From: Penicillium oxalicum
Taxonomy: Eukaryota > Ascomycota > Eurotiomycetes > Eurotiales > Aspergillaceae
Length of the DNA stretch: 64,000 nucleotides
Assembly: GCF_001723175.1 (NCBI RefSeq)
Contig: NC_064652.1
Location: 1,364,001 to 1,428,000, forward strand
Reading direction: 5' to 3'
The first letter of the stretch is position 1; each line of letters opens with the position of its first letter. The notes below the pieces were generated by a model. It was not told where the DNA came from. It saw only the letters and a program-made list of their open reading frames with translations, and searched no databases. A program made the position numbers and the translations under genes. Shown here piece after piece: positions 36,782-49,218 of this stretch.

Positions 36782-39537
36782 ATGGCGATTCCACGCCTCG
36801 CGGAAGGTGCAGAATCAGCATTTACTTCCCCGGGAAGATTCCACCGTCGCCATGTCCGTCGCGCCTGTGAGAGCTGTCGACAGAGAAAGACAAAATGCAC
36901 AGGTGACAAATCTGGCTGCCGTAATTGTCGGGAGGCCGGAATTATCTGCTGCTATACAGATGGCAAGAGAGAGAAGTCCAAGCGGTCAGTAAAGCTACTG
37001 CTTGACTCTTCAACCCCCGAAATACCAGTGATTGACCGTTTTATCAATGCACAGACAGTTGGCAAGTTTAACGGCAAAAGTTCATGCATATGAAGATGTT
37101 ATCCGGAGATTAAGTGGCCGCTTTGGTGTCTCTGATGAACAGCTTGTTAACATCGCGTTGACAGCGGTAAGGATACTGCTTCTCTTTTTTCCCATATCAA
37201 GAAGGGATGTCTGACGAGCCAAAGGAGGCTGCCCCGGAATTGGCACTCAACATCGACGAAAGCCTGGTCTCAAAGAATGAAACAGGTCAAAAGACCGAGT
37301 CGGAGCCTCCGCAGGATAGCTCTTCCTCGCCTGGTGTACTTGGCCGAGTGGATCACACCGAGGAGGACTTCAATCGGGACGAGACCGCTCGTGCCACCGG
37401 GTTTGTTGGTCGAAGCTCAGAGATTGCATGGCTGCAAAAACTGGGCAAAGAAATAAACACAGAATATGAAGAGTGGTTGATAGCAAAGTCACGCGAGGGC
37501 GACGCGAGCGGACTTCCATCGCCAACTCCTACCCCACTCGTTGACAAGCAAGTCGAACCTTTGGTGGCTTCTTCTACATACTTTGCAGACGACCTTGAAG
37601 TCCCACAGAGGGATCAAGTTGATGCATTCGAAGTACCTACCAGAGATATAGCCTCAAAGCTACTCAACGCCTATCTTACATCAGTGCATCCCTCCTTCCC
37701 CATCATCGGCATATCAACTTTTCTTTCACAGTTCCAGGTTTTCTTCAATCAACCTTCGTTGAAGCCGGGAAGCAAGTGGCTTGCTATTCTCAACATGGTG
37801 TTTGCCATTGCCTCAAAATATGGCCAATTGACCGACGCAGAATGGGTAGAGGGCGAGGACGATCACGAAATTTACTTTTCGAGAGCAAGAAATCTGTGCC
37901 TGGAAAACCAATTCCTACAACATCCTGATTTACAGCAGTTGCAGATCGAGGGACTTGCCTCCTTTTATTTAACGGCATCCGGCCACATAAACAGGTGAGT
38001 CCTGAGCCAGGCTATCGCTACATTTAGATGGGTGATCTGTCTGACATGGTTGCTTGCCAGAGCTTGGAAGCTAGCTGGAGGTGCAGTCAGAGGGGCCTTA
38101 GGGCTTGGTCTGCATCTCCAGAATGTGGGCGGCTGTACCTCCGATACCTCGAAAGAAATTCGATATCGCGTTTGGTGGTCGCTTTACGATATTGAGCATC
38201 TTCTCGGTGTCATGACAGGACGTCCGTCGTGCATTATGGATGGCTCATGCACTACGCCTCTCCCAGTACCCTTTGATGAGAGTGATTTTCAGAAGGAAGA
38301 AGTGGCCCAGCTAATCAGCGTCGCCGGACGGGGAACCTCAAGTCCCTTAGATCGCGTGTCTCTTCACGGCAATACTGCCAACTTGGAATCTACCGCGGAG
38401 TCTGACTCTGGAGAGTCCACAGCGGTTGCTGATCAGAATAGGAGCCGAACAGAGTACTTGAAAACTCTTCCACCATGCATGTCTCTGTACTTCCTCCAGA
38501 TGACTTCACTCACGATCATTGCGAAGCGAATGACTACCAAGCTTTATAGCCCCGAGGCACTACAATCGCCCTGGGCAAGCATCGAGTTCACGATTCAAAG
38601 TCTGACCCTATCTATTGACTCATGGTTCATGAACCTTCCACCAGCATATGATTTCACTTCCACTCAGAGCTCCCAGTGTCCGGTTGTTCAACGAATGGGC
38701 CTCGCTTTCCTTTTTTACAGCACGAAAATCGGCATTGCTCGTCCCTGTCTCTGTCAACCAGAGTCTTCTCCATCCGAGGACGGCAAGACGCGCGAATTCT
38801 GCAGCAAGACCGCTGCCGAGTGTGTCGAGTCAGCATGCCACATGTTGACTTTGTTCCCGGACAATTTGGATGCCGCCCTGTTGCACCGAATCTCCCCCTG
38901 GTGGTGTACTCTCCACTATCTGATGCAGGCGACCACTGTACTTCTTATGGAGCTTGCCTTCCGCTCTCGGCATGTACCAGATAAAGCGAACATGGTACTG
39001 AAAGCTGCTAGAAAAGCCGTGGAGTGGCTGGCAGTCATTTCAAAGAAAAGTACCGCGTCAGCACGAGCATGGAAACTTTGTGATGGGTTCCTTCGTCGTC
39101 TTACTCCCCCGGAAGGAGTCGCAATGGATGATGCTTCGGACAACGAGGTATCATCAACGAATTCCCTTTTCGATGCATCCGACGCCATGGATTCATTGGA
39201 GGCCGGCCAGAGCCCGATGATTAACGAGCTCGCCTTTGATCTGCCCCCCGTGCCCTTGACCACTGCGGATTCAATTGCGGCCGGCATGGATTCGATTGCT
39301 TGCTCCCCAATCAAACCACCCATGAGCCCATTCGAAATGAATATGCCTCTCAGCATGGAGGCACCTGATCTGCTGGACTCATTGTCCAAACAAGATTCTT
39401 CTTTCTCAGGCCAGCTCAGTTATGACGATTTCTTCCCTTGCGATCCCACCACGGGTCAGATAACGGGATCATTTTTCCCATCTGGGCCAACCTTGGATGT
39501 TGATATGGGGTATTTCTGGGGTGATGCCGTGTGCTAG
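36782..39537 (+). CDS. Zn(II)2Cys6 transcription factor with fungal_trans domain, 4 exons
   Basis: Proposed exons 36782-36984, 37055-37166, 37219-37994 and 38061-39537 give 855 residues. The zinc cluster is complete in exon 1: C29-x2-C32-x6-C39-x6-C46-x2-C49-x6-C56, with the usual basic RQRKTK loop. A linker and short coiled coil (QLASLTAKVHAYEDVIRRL) follow, consistent with dimer formation. The fungal_trans middle domain runs from about residue 230 to 560. It includes the TSVHPSFPIIGISTF strand-helix and the RVWWSLYDIEHLLGVMTGRPS motif, which is strongly conserved in this family. The C-terminal 150 residues are Ser/Asp/Pro-rich and probably an activation region. The start at 36782 has a good context (AAGATGG). 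Intron 2 (52 bp) has a poor acceptor (GACGAG|CC) but is the only one tested that keeps phase. Target pathway is unknown; no obvious metabolic cluster adjoins it. Confidence 0.88.
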
Positions 39538-39980
39538 GACGAATTTATGCTCAATGTGGGAATTTGAGCTAGTCATGTTCTTCTCCTCAACTCAGACGCA
39601 GTCCATCGTCACTGAAGTCAGCGAGGATGAGACTGTCCGGGCGAGTTTGCACTGCTTTTACCTGTGTTTTCGTCACATCCATAGTACCACTGACACATAA
39701 AACGGTGCCCCTAGACCTAGAAAAGAATGGCGAAAGAACTTTGTTGTTTTTCCAAGCCTTGCATTCTTTGTAGGAATTGTCGAATTATCATCATCATGAT
39801 TCTTTCTCATTGACCACGTATTTATCATACAAGCATCTCCTACGCTGCCACGTCTATATTCTCATCTATTCGTTTCAGATCCTTTTTTGCAGTCAGAAAT
39901 AGTGCAGCGTGGAAACATCAAGGTGGACGGACTTGAAGCGTCTCCCTTGATCCAACCCGAAAAGAAACGGTCGAATTTTG
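39538..39980. other. Convergent intergenic region
   Basis: 443 bp between the stop codons of the zinc-cluster gene (+) and the BTB-like gene (-), holding both 3' UTRs. No gene. Confidence 0.6.
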
Positions 39981-41952
39981 TCAGAACGTTTCCGGCTCCC
40001 AAACTCGTCTCCGGGCAGTAAACAGTGCCCGGGCACGCTGCTCCTGAGTGAGATTGATTCGTGTCCCATTCGAGGGTCTGCTGCTGCGGTCTGAGGGATT
40101 ATGCCACGGCCCGGGTTCAAGTTCCACATGTGAAATTTGATCGAGCGTAATATGCACTGTCTTTGCAAAGGCCCATTTCCACCGTGTCTCTTGGGATCCG
40201 CGCGCAGGATCTGACCAATCCGGTGTAATGCCGAGCAGACCACGTCCATCCATGACGAACTTCTCAATGCAGTCCAGAATCGGAAGGAGGCGACGTCTCA
40301 GACCGCAGGCGTGGTGATTTTGATCGATGTGATAGTCGGGGTACTTCTTGAGTGCGACGAGAATTGAGGCGAGATCGGGGACTGGCACGATTTGGTCTGC
40401 TGTATCATCCGAGTGTGTACTGGGCGGGCTAAAATCGGGATCAATGTAGCTGGATCCAATGAAGATGGACTTGGCGCGGACTGAGAAAAAGCGAATCATT
40501 TGGCCCAACTCAAAAATATCGCACTGGTTCGCGTTGTCAAGGCCTGCTCGACATTGATAAGTCCGGTCAGGAAGAGTGGTTCGAGGTCGCAAGGCTCCAG
40601 ATGCGACAAAGCTTTGCGGACCGGGATCCAGACCGCCATATTTGCGAAGGAAGTATGCTTGGGAATCATTGATGGTGTTCAAGACGCACTGACGTCGGTA
40701 AAACAGCTCCTCTAGAAATATTTATTGCAGACTTCAGTAAATGGCTTCAAAATGAAAGGGGGGCACGGAAAAACATTGGGAACTCCAACTTACCTTCCAT
40801 TCCATCCGCCAGAAACTGCCATGGCAGATGCGGACCGTCGGGCACTTCCGGTGCTTGTGTCCAGTGTGTCGAGCCACTCACCACCAGTGCATGGGACGAT
40901 TTCTTCACAATTTCGCTTTCCCGTAGAAATTTCGCAATGACGATCGTCTGCCGAATTCGGTCCTCATCGAGTTTCATGGTCTTCTGGCTGAATTTATGCA
41001 ATTGGAATTTGCTTTTCTCCAGATACTTCAGATCTTTCAAGACTTGATAGACACTTGCCTCATTCTGGTAGAATTGAGCAACCGCAATCAACCGGGCAAT
41101 TGAAGATAGTGGCAGGGCCAGTACATTCCGAGAGAACAAGCTCTCGAGACTTTCTTCTCCCTCATTCAAAGGCGTTACCTTCAGCGACGTCAGGAAAGTC
41201 ACTTGGAGAAAGAGCTCTAATGCATCAATCCCGTACAGTTCTGAGAACGGGGTGGCAGGTAGCTTCACAATAGGCAAGACATTTGAGCCTGAAAGGGTTG
41301 CTAACTGCTTGGCAAGAGACTGACTTTCAATGAAGCTTCTGGTGGGATCAAGGAGCACGTTGAAATAGGAACTTTGTCTTCTCAAGGTGTTCCTGTCAAC
41401 TTTCCAGTAATATGTCTCAGCGGTGGCCGAGCTGACATAGTGCAATATAAGATCGCCACCTGGGCAGACGATAATTGGCGATTCAGCAGTGCTTTGATCT
41501 CTTGAAGGCAATTTTTTTCGTCTGAGGATGAGTGTATTGGGGGTCTCGAGCAAACTGGAGGAGCCATTCGGATCTTCTTCAAGAGACGGTCTTGCAGGAA
41601 ATTCAATATGGTCAGAGTGCAAGCCTGGCTGTGATTGAAGCACCATGTCTCGAAGGCAGCCAAGGATTGATGCTCCGAATTTGACGCAAGATACCCGTTG
41701 GGTGAGTCTTGTCTCTGATTTAAATAATTCTGCGTCTTTCAAGCTGTTTGTCTCTTTTGACTTTCTCTCCTCTTTATAAGCGTCATTCGTTGAAGAGCAT
41801 AGGAATGAGGGATCGATTGATGTCGTGAATGGCTGCCGAGTTCCCACTTGTGTCTGCTGAGGAGCCCCAAATGAATCACTGGGGAGTATGGCGCGCCAAG
41901 ACACCAACGAAAACCACAGGAAGGTTCCACAGCTTTTCTGACAGCCTCTCAA
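39981..41952 (-). CDS. BTB/POZ-like domain protein, 2 exons
   Basis: Exons 41952-40794 and 40711-39981 give up to 629 residues, joined by an 83-bp intron with a consensus GTAAGT donor. A central segment at about residues 160-330 reads like a fungal BTB/POZ-type fold: PGGDLILHY, then YYWKVDRNTLRRQSSYFNVLLDP, the pattern of a strand, a hydrophilic turn and a helix at which BTB proteins dimerise. The rest is without recognisable domains; the C-terminal half contains a His/Cys pair near NHHACGLRRRLLPILDCIEKF. BTB proteins commonly act as cullin-3 adaptors or transcription cofactors, but the divergence here is large and the role is not determined. The start is uncertain: ATG at 41646 (MVLQSQPG) would remove 102 poorly structured residues and is a good alternative. 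Confidence 0.72.
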
Positions 41953-42788
41953 AGACTTGTAATGCGTGTCAGAGTAAAGGCTGTATGACTCTCACACACC
42001 AGTCAAGATGCTGATCCTTTCATTGGATGTTTGTTGGGAAGATGTGATGGGTTATTGTCAAAGGTGAATCCACAAGCCCCCCATCTTGCAGGTGAAGCTT
42101 AGTGATTCCACACTGCCGGCAAAAAGAAGGTGGGGGGATCCAGGCGGTAAGGAATTTGAAGAGACTCGCATGGATCTGGAGGCGACATGGAGCTTGTCCA
42201 GGGCGGTGAGACATGACGGCTTTGGTGTTCATTCCGCTCCTGAGGTCAGCCGATCACTACGAAGCTCCTCTTATTGACACTGGAGTCTGCGCATCATCTC
42301 CTTCGGTACAGATGTGGACTTACGCGACAGATGAGCACAGTTAGGATGAAGGCACTTTTATATTCAAGAATTCATCTCATTAATTGGCTTCATAGACGAG
42401 AAGTTAAATGACGGGACAACTCGAAATCGAGTCCGAGAGGGAACAAGTGACCAAAGCAGAGAAGGGCAGACTTGTGGATCACAAGTGGACTGATGATTAA
42501 TTAATGTATATTTCGACTGTAGCCGAATAAACGCATCCAATCAAGCATTGGACATGGGCTGCTGAAGAATTCACGCCTGGAGAGAATGCAGGAACGCATG
42601 GACTTGGGGGGGACGTTGCTCTCCACCTCATGCAGACTGAAGGGAAACTATGTTTAAAAGGAACCAGTTCAGAGCATATGCAAATCTAATGGGAATGCAA
42701 TGATAAATATGATGAGAGCAGTCATAAAAATGTTGGGGAGGGGGCATGGCGGTCGTCGGGAGTTGAGAAACAAAGGGTGGACATTCGT
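41953..42788. other. Intergenic, promoter of the BTB-like gene
   Basis: 836 bp between two minus-strand genes. AT-rich around 42360-42540, with no open frame of interest. If the shorter start of the BTB-like gene is right, the region extends to 41647. Confidence 0.5.
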
Positions 42789-44021
42789 TCAAGGGAGAAT
42801 GACCAGTGGCACGTGGAAAACGCGAGGACCGACTGAAATCAAGGCATCCTGTAAAGGGCTACCTGATTGCTCCTTGCGATGGGCGTTTCGTGATTTCAAA
42901 GCTTGGTCAATCACATAGAACAACTGGGCCACGCTCTTGGGCGTTTCATTGTCGGCCGAACTTCCATTAATACTGTGAATCGGATCTGATTCGAAACCGG
43001 ACAATAGCGTCGTGGGAACAAGCGAGAACAATGCAAACGAATGTTTGTTCTCAAGATAAGGAATCGCTTCGAGAGTGTCCCGGCCAATTTGGGGCGAATG
43101 GCCATTGCTATCTTGGAAGGCCAGGTCAAACAGATAGTCACGCGTGTAGGTTGTAAACAAAGGTTCGCAGGTGTAGAACCCGACCACGAAGTCATGATTT
43201 GCACATGCTGCCATGACTGTGCTTTGTCGGAATTCGGGTGTAAACGCGGAATCGATGGCGCTTGGCAAGCAGAGAGCGAGTCCGCGTGATAGCAGAGGTG
43301 GGGAGGGGACACCCTCATCGGGCTCGACATGGGGTTGTAGGGTAACCGATTCTGTTACCGAGATGGTCGACGACTTCCGCAGGGCAGAGCCAAAATTCTC
43401 GGAGCTAAACTCGAGCCACCCATTGCTACTTGGTGGGGAGGTGGGAGTCTCGACTTCTTCATGATGCACCTCTCCGTTTGCTGCCGAGATTTCCGTCTCG
43501 ATTGTTTTCACCGTGGTCGCCACGGCCTCACGAGCTGCCTTACGCAGTGTGGGGATCAATAAGTCCATCTCCTGTTCGTTCAGGGGCACGCCCGGTGCCC
43601 ATGAGCTCGCCAGGTTTGACCATTGCGCGATCTTGACGGTGCCATGTGTATATTTGCGCTTGGTAAAGTCCGCAGCGACCATTCGTGTTTGGAAGTCGGC
43701 ACTGCCGCGGCCCATAAAGTTCACGGTACAATTCAACACGCGACTGCCTTCCCACAGAATGAATCCATGTTTTTTGGCGTAGTATGTCAACTGCTCGATC
43801 GTGTTATCGGACCAATCGTCGATGATTTCCGCCTGGACCTGGAAAACTGCGATGTGTGGGCCGAGCTCTGAGGCTAATTTGACCAGAGCTGCGGTATCCG
43901 TTACCGAGTCCGAAGCAAGCACGGCGACGGGCTGACCGAAAGGAAGACCTTTTTTGCTTGTGGTCAAATCTTGGAGATATTGGAGAATGCGATTCTCCGG
44001 GACGCTCGCGGTCTCCGACAT
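42789..44021 (-). CDS. Orotidine-5'-phosphate-decarboxylase-like protein lacking the catalytic residues
   Basis: One exon, 410 residues, start ATG at 44021. Residues about 30-150 follow fungal OMP decarboxylase (URA3/pyrG) closely in order and spacing: SELGPHIAVF, SDNTIEQL, then HGFILWEGSR, THGTVKIAQWS. A later GFYTCEP segment matches the GFVSTRS strand near the enzyme's phosphate site. The catalytic tetrad Lys-Asp-x-Lys-x-x-Asp is, however, lost. The Lys of the IKTH strand is Gln61, and the DRKFxD motif reads GSRVLN, so Asp, Lys and Asp become Gly92, Arg94 and Asn97. An insert of about 20-25 residues follows, and a disordered Ser/Thr/Glu-rich loop (about 185-240) replaces part of the barrel. 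The true enzyme is about 270-280 residues long. I infer a pseudoenzyme or a member with another function. The frame is intact over 1.2 kb, which argues against a decaying pseudogene. Confidence 0.78.
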   Translation of the reverse strand: MSETASVPENRILQYLQDLTTSKKGLPFGQPVAVLASDSVTDTAALVKLASELGPHIAVFQVQAEIIDDWSDNTIEQLTYYAKKHGFILWEGSRVLNCTVNFMGRGSADFQTRMVAADFTKRKYTHGTVKIAQWSNLASSWAPGVPLNEQEMDLLIPTLRKAAREAVATTVKTIETEISAANGEVHHEEVETPTSPPSSNGWLEFSSENFGSALRKSSTISVTESVTLQPHVEPDEGVPSPPLLSRGLALCLPSAIDSAFTPEFRQSTVMAACANHDFVVGFYTCEPLFTTYTRDYLFDLAFQDSNGHSPQIGRDTLEAIPYLENKHSFALFSLVPTTLLSGFESDPIHSINGSSADNETPKSVAQLFYVIDQALKSRNAHRKEQSGSPLQDALISVGPRVFHVPLVILP

Positions 44022-47000
44022 TTTGGGGAGGGATGGCCGGGCGTGAGGGGAACTGGAAGCTGGAAAAAGGGTGGGTGAGTCTGGGCGGACAGATCTCGGG
44101 GGGGAAAAGGACGTCTCTTATTGAGACTGGTGAAGCCCTCAGCGGGGCAGGAAGCTCCACTTGGCAAGAGAGCTAGTGCGATGTCTAATCCTGGCCGACT
44201 TCACCTTGTCTGCATCGCGGCAAAGTGGTCCACGAAGTGCATAGCCTATCCATCTCAACAAGATCGCCTTCGCCCTTCAGTACGGACCCGGAGCTGGACT
44301 AAAGGTGGAGACCACGCCGAGACGTGGAGAGCATAGCACAGGGGGTGCCCATGATGCGTGCACTCCCTTCCTCTGGGTGGGGGGGCGGCGGCGGCGCTCC
44401 AAAGTATGCGATCCGATCGGGGTAAGACTCGGGGTACACTCTGGATTTTCACACCTCGGCATTTTTGCCTGGCGGGCGCGAGTTCTCGTTCCCCGTCGCC
44501 TGCAGGGTGCCTCTCCGTTCCAGGCAATTCGTCCGCCCTTTTTCATCCAGTGCGGAGAGAAGAACAGCAAAGATACCGCGGACGGTGGAGCCCTCGCTGG
44601 ATCCGCGCGCGGTCGCGGTGTCGATCCAATCGCGCTGTCTCTCGATCTCCAGAATGGGTATTTTGGGTGTTCCATTGGTCAGGAGTCCTGGTCCCACCTC
44701 TAATTCGTTTTCTCGTGCGGATCGTCCCGTGAGGCGCGAGAAATTGGTACCACCTGCGAGTCGAGACTCGCGATTGACGGGCAGGAAATTGAGCAGGTGT
44801 GATGAATGCCGCATTCTCAAGGCTGTGTCGGATCGCGAACGAGTTACACTGATGCATCAGTTTTCATGGGAGCCAATGACAGGGATCCATGCGGATATGC
44901 GAATCCTTCGCATGACTTGGAGGTGGATATGTCGCCAGGGGCTTTTGAACGTTGAAAATTGAGACTCAAGCGGTCCACCAATCCAGAGCTCGTGAGCTGG
45001 GCCTCCGCTGTTGTGGTCTGGTGGACCAATGCTTGCACGGAGCACGTGATGTGCGATACGCCGGACTCTCTGCTGACTCGAGTCTTTGAGCCTCAGCAGC
45101 TTCTCGCCCTACGGCACGTGAAATCAGGACAGATAGAGGATCGACGTCCTCCCCTACTATTCCTATCTTGGAATCTTCCATTCGTAAATGCTTTCGATAG
45201 AATAGCGGACAATGCGACACAACAGGCAATGACCAGTCCGAACTGGCCCCGGGCAAACTGCGCAATCCCAGGCGCTGGCGGACGTCTGCCGACATATTGA
45301 TGTTCATACGTAGACAAACTGTAATCCAAGGCGGGTGATGCACCCCTCCCCCTGTTACGGAGGCAAATAGTTCGTACTTGGGCTTCTTGCATTAACCGGC
45401 AACCCAAGAAACGAAATCAACTTCCACCACACAATACCCCTGAAGTATAAGGTACGACTGTATGCCAGGTAAATGGATACCGTTAGTACCTATTAAGAGT
45501 GAGATGGTTGGCCTATGGCCATCGCACCCTTCAAACCCTGACTGGACCTGGCTGATGCAGCGAGGTAAAGCATGCCTTTGTCCTTGTCCATCAGCGATAA
45601 TGGCAAGCCACGAAATCCTTGACGCTGACGATAATCCAGCTCTTTTCAGGGGCCGACGGGTCCAGCCCCTGGTCTCAAGCCTGCAAATCTTCACCCGCCC
45701 TCGATGAATAAAAACCCAGATTCAAGCGACGGAACACACACCTTGTTTTCTCATTGAGTGCGACATGAGGGCTTAGCAAGGGCCAGGTTGCCAGACCTGT
45801 ACGATGCATAAGGCTTTAATTCCAGCCAGCCAATCGTGACGTGTCAAGGGGGTTGCTTGTGAGTTTCCAATGAAAATGTGCAGGACTCGGACCACACGGT
45901 GTGTCATATGACGGAGAACTAGGGGAAATTAGGTCCCGGCTGATCAAGACGGGCATTGAGATGGTACTGATTGATTTCATGAGGCATGTGGGTGCTCAAT
46001 TCGAATTGCGCGGGTGTTCCATGTGTGTAATATCCAATTTTGTGACTCTGCTCAATATTTCGGAATCAAGATCACCTTGTCCAGGCTTCGGAGAAATATA
46101 TTGGCTCTTAACATCCATTCTAGAGGCTGTAACTGCCTCCTTGTGTCGGGGGAAGATAGGCTAGCGACTACATATGTTGTGAATTCCACCCTATTTCTTC
46201 CGGTCACAGTGGAAACAGTCTAAACATCAGCATAGGACATCCATTTCCGCAAGATTCCGGTGCGTTGACACACAGATCCTTCATCCCAATATCGATGGTC
46301 GTAAGACTTCCACCAAACTTTCCAGGTAATCGAGCCCAGAGAACTTTTCCTCGGCTGTGCTTGTCTCTCCACCTGGCCTTGCATTAAATACCTCTTACGC
46401 CAGTACATATTTTGAAGTTTCACTTTCTAGGTAAAAACGCAGCCTGGAACTGGTAACCTAACCCGCTTCAGTAAAATATACTGGCTGAGGAGAGATGGAA
46501 TGGAAGCTCAACAACAAAAAAATGAAAGATTGAAACCCGACAAGTAAACATGAGCATATCCGAATTTTATTGATTCGGTGGGGACCGATTCATCAAGGGG
46601 GGTTATGTACGTAAATAATCTCTTTGGCGGTGCATCATGATGTCCATGCAGAATTGTACCTTGTGAATGCCATGAATTGAAGAAAGGGCCTGCACGAGAA
46701 TGATCACCTTTATTTTTGAGATGCCATTAGTGTAAAGCAGCTGCAGAAACTCATGGTCTGTAGTGACCTAGTACTTATACCTGGATCCTCTCAATGTCAA
46801 AACGTGATCAGGAGTATGCCATGAGGTCTGGGTGAAACTCAAGCACGATACAATTGATGTGGGTCACTGGCTGGCGGGCACTGGGTACTTAGGAAGTGGC
46901 ACTTCTTAGGTGCCTAACTAGGCGGCCGGCTGGTATCATGATTTTTGCATCGAAACAAATAATTCTGCCGAGGCGGACATGGTTCGATCGGCCGTCACGC

Positions 47001-47193
47001 CACCCGCGTCCTCCCCTGAAAATAAATTATGTGGTTTTTATGTCGCTTCTGATCGCGACCGACCCGAACGGCTTTTCTTTCTTCCTCACCTTTCAGACAC
47101 TTACAGTCACTCGAGTCTGATCGTGGAACGTTGGCTGAGGCTGAGCTGAGAAACTGCTTCCTGTTGGGCCACTTCTCCGACAACTCCGTCACC
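44022..47193. other. Divergent intergenic region, 3.2 kb
   Basis: Lies between the OMP-decarboxylase-like gene (-) and the sphingolipid hydroxylase gene (+), so both promoters are inside. Several overlapping frames near 44300-44960 are open because the DNA is GC-rich there, but they have no family features and conflict with each other. The part from 45700 to 46900 is AT-richer and appears empty. Confidence 0.5.
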
Positions 47194-48465
47194 ATGCCAG
47201 GTCGAACCCTGCCGACACTTACGCCGGCACAGGTAGAATCGCACAACACCGCAAAATCATGCTACATCACGATCGGTCGCAACGTCTACGATGTCACAGA
47301 TTTTGTTGAGGACCATCCAGGTGGCGGTGATCTGATTCTGGAGTACGCTGGCAAGGACGTGGAGGAGATCATGAAGGATGAGATCTCTCACGAACACTCG
47401 GAGGCTGCCTATGAGATTTTGACCGATTATCACGTTGGATTTCTTGGTCCAGAGGCAACTGGAAAATCTCTGGCAAACGTTCGTGCCGACGGCGGTGCCC
47501 CGGTGCAGCCTGTGTATGCAAGCACGGGGATGTCCCGGGAGGAGGACTTGTCGATCGATACGGACTACACCCAGGACTACAAGACATACAAGTTCCTGGA
47601 CCTGAATAAACCGCTTTTTGCGCAGCTTTGGTACGGCAATTTCTCCAAGGAATTCTATCTCGAGCAGATCCACCGCCCACGACATTACAAAGGTGGTGAT
47701 TCCGCTCCACTCTTTGGCAATTTTCTCGAGCCTCTCACAAAGACCGCTTGGTATGTGGTGCCGCTCGTCTGGCTGCCGCTCATCTTCTACGGCACTGTGA
47801 TTGCATCAAGGGGCCTTGGAGATCCGATTCCGGCCGTTGCATACTGGGTTGGTGGGCTCTGCATTTGGACTTTGGTCGAATACGTCCTGCACCGCTTCCT
47901 CTTCCACCTTGATGAGTATGACCATCTGCATTCCCTTTGCTCCCGATGTCGTATGATCTCTAACGAACATTTCAAACTAGGTGGCTCCCGGACAACCGGG
48001 TTGGATTGACTCTTCATTTCCTTCTTCATGGTATCCATCATTACCTGCCCATGGATCGTTATCGTCTGGTCATGCCTCCCACACTCTTTGTGATTCTCGC
48101 TTTACCTTTCTGGAAGCTGGCCCATACTGTCTTCTTCTACAACTGGTTTGCGGCTACACAAGTGTATTGTGGTGGCATCTTTGGTTACGTCTGCTATGAC
48201 CTGACGCACTATTTCATTCACCATCGCAAGTGAGTCATTTTGGATCCGAATTTTCAGTTCTTCTAGAGATGTGAGACGGAAGTGGATAGACGTATTTTAA
48301 CAAATCTGCAGCCTTCCCTTGTACTACAAGGAGTTGAAGAAGTACCATCTCGCGCACCACTACGCCGACTACGAGAATGGATTCGGCGTGACAAGCCGAT
48401 TCTGGGACCGAATTTTCGGGACCGAGTTGGATACTCCAGTGCCCAAGGCTGTCAAGGCCCAGTGA
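47194..48465 (+). CDS. SCS7: Sphingolipid (ceramide) alpha-hydroxylase, cytochrome b5 plus fatty acid hydroxylase
   Basis: Exons 47194-47915, 47981-48229 and 48312-48465 give 374 residues, the normal length. An N-terminal cytochrome b5 domain (about residues 10-90) has the heme motif HPGG at 41-44. The C-terminal membrane domain carries the di-iron histidine boxes HRFLFH, HFLLHGIHH and THYFIHH, then HLAHH, plus several hydrophobic segments. The enzyme adds a hydroxyl at C2 of the very-long-chain acyl part of ceramide in the ER, using O2 and electrons through its own b5 domain. Splicing rebuilds HLDEWLPDNRVG and HHRNLPLYYKELKKYH at the two junctions, both strongly conserved. The start at 47194 (CGTCACCATGCC) was chosen over an upstream in-frame ATG at 47131, because the protein family starts close to the b5 domain. 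Confidence 0.95.
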
Positions 48466-49218
48466 CGGGTGAGCCCCGAGCTCGGAACTCCATTACCTTC
48501 TGCCTTGAAGCACTTACCGGCCTTCGCAAATTATGAGATTACGCCCAACTGTCCTTCCTTCGCTTCTGGCTCCCACACGCTGCTGCTGTAGCGTGCGTGG
48601 CGCTGTTTGGATCACAATATTGTGCTACGAGTGACCTTGGTGAACTTTCTCGCAGCACATTCGAGATGGTCTCAACAGCTCAAGACGAGTCAGGGTCTTA
48701 TCGTACATGATTTCTTTGTAAACCTCGAACCACCCCGCACCATGTATTATGGCCAGTTGATTGGCACTCCTAAGACTTATTATTAATAATGACAAAATTT
48801 CCATTCATACTTTGGTGCCAACACCCTAACATTTACGCAACTGCTTCTTACTCATAGTGTATTGCCCAAGCCAGACAAGTCGAGGCGCGTGGCGAGTAGA
48901 TACCTTATGCTTTAGGAAAACTTTATCATCACGTGATACACCCTGAGACCGACTTTACACGAGGGGATTCCTCATTTGAAGGCCTGTTTCAACTCCTACT
49001 CAAACTCAGCTCACCTCATTGTCGACTATCCAACGAATCTGAGTGATTTACTGGGAAGTCATTCATCTGCAGAACGGAGAAAAGAGAAAAAAAGGGTTCG
49101 GACTCGAAATCCAAGCTTTCTGCGCAACCTGACAGATCTGACCAAGTCCAAGTGACTTTCCCTGACCCTCCTCTTCACTGGAACTGCGAATCAGCGGACA
49201 ATTCTCTCGCCAACCCCG
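48466..49218. other. Intergenic between SCS7 and the splicing-factor gene
   Basis: 753 bp in tandem orientation, containing the SCS7 3' UTR and the promoter of the next gene. The last 150 bp before the start are pyrimidine-rich in part. No gene. Confidence 0.55.

Noticed and set aside
44465..44962. Overlapping open frames in GC-rich DNA, both strands
   Set aside because: Up to five mutually overlapping frames are open here, as expected from GC-rich sequence; none resembles a protein family.
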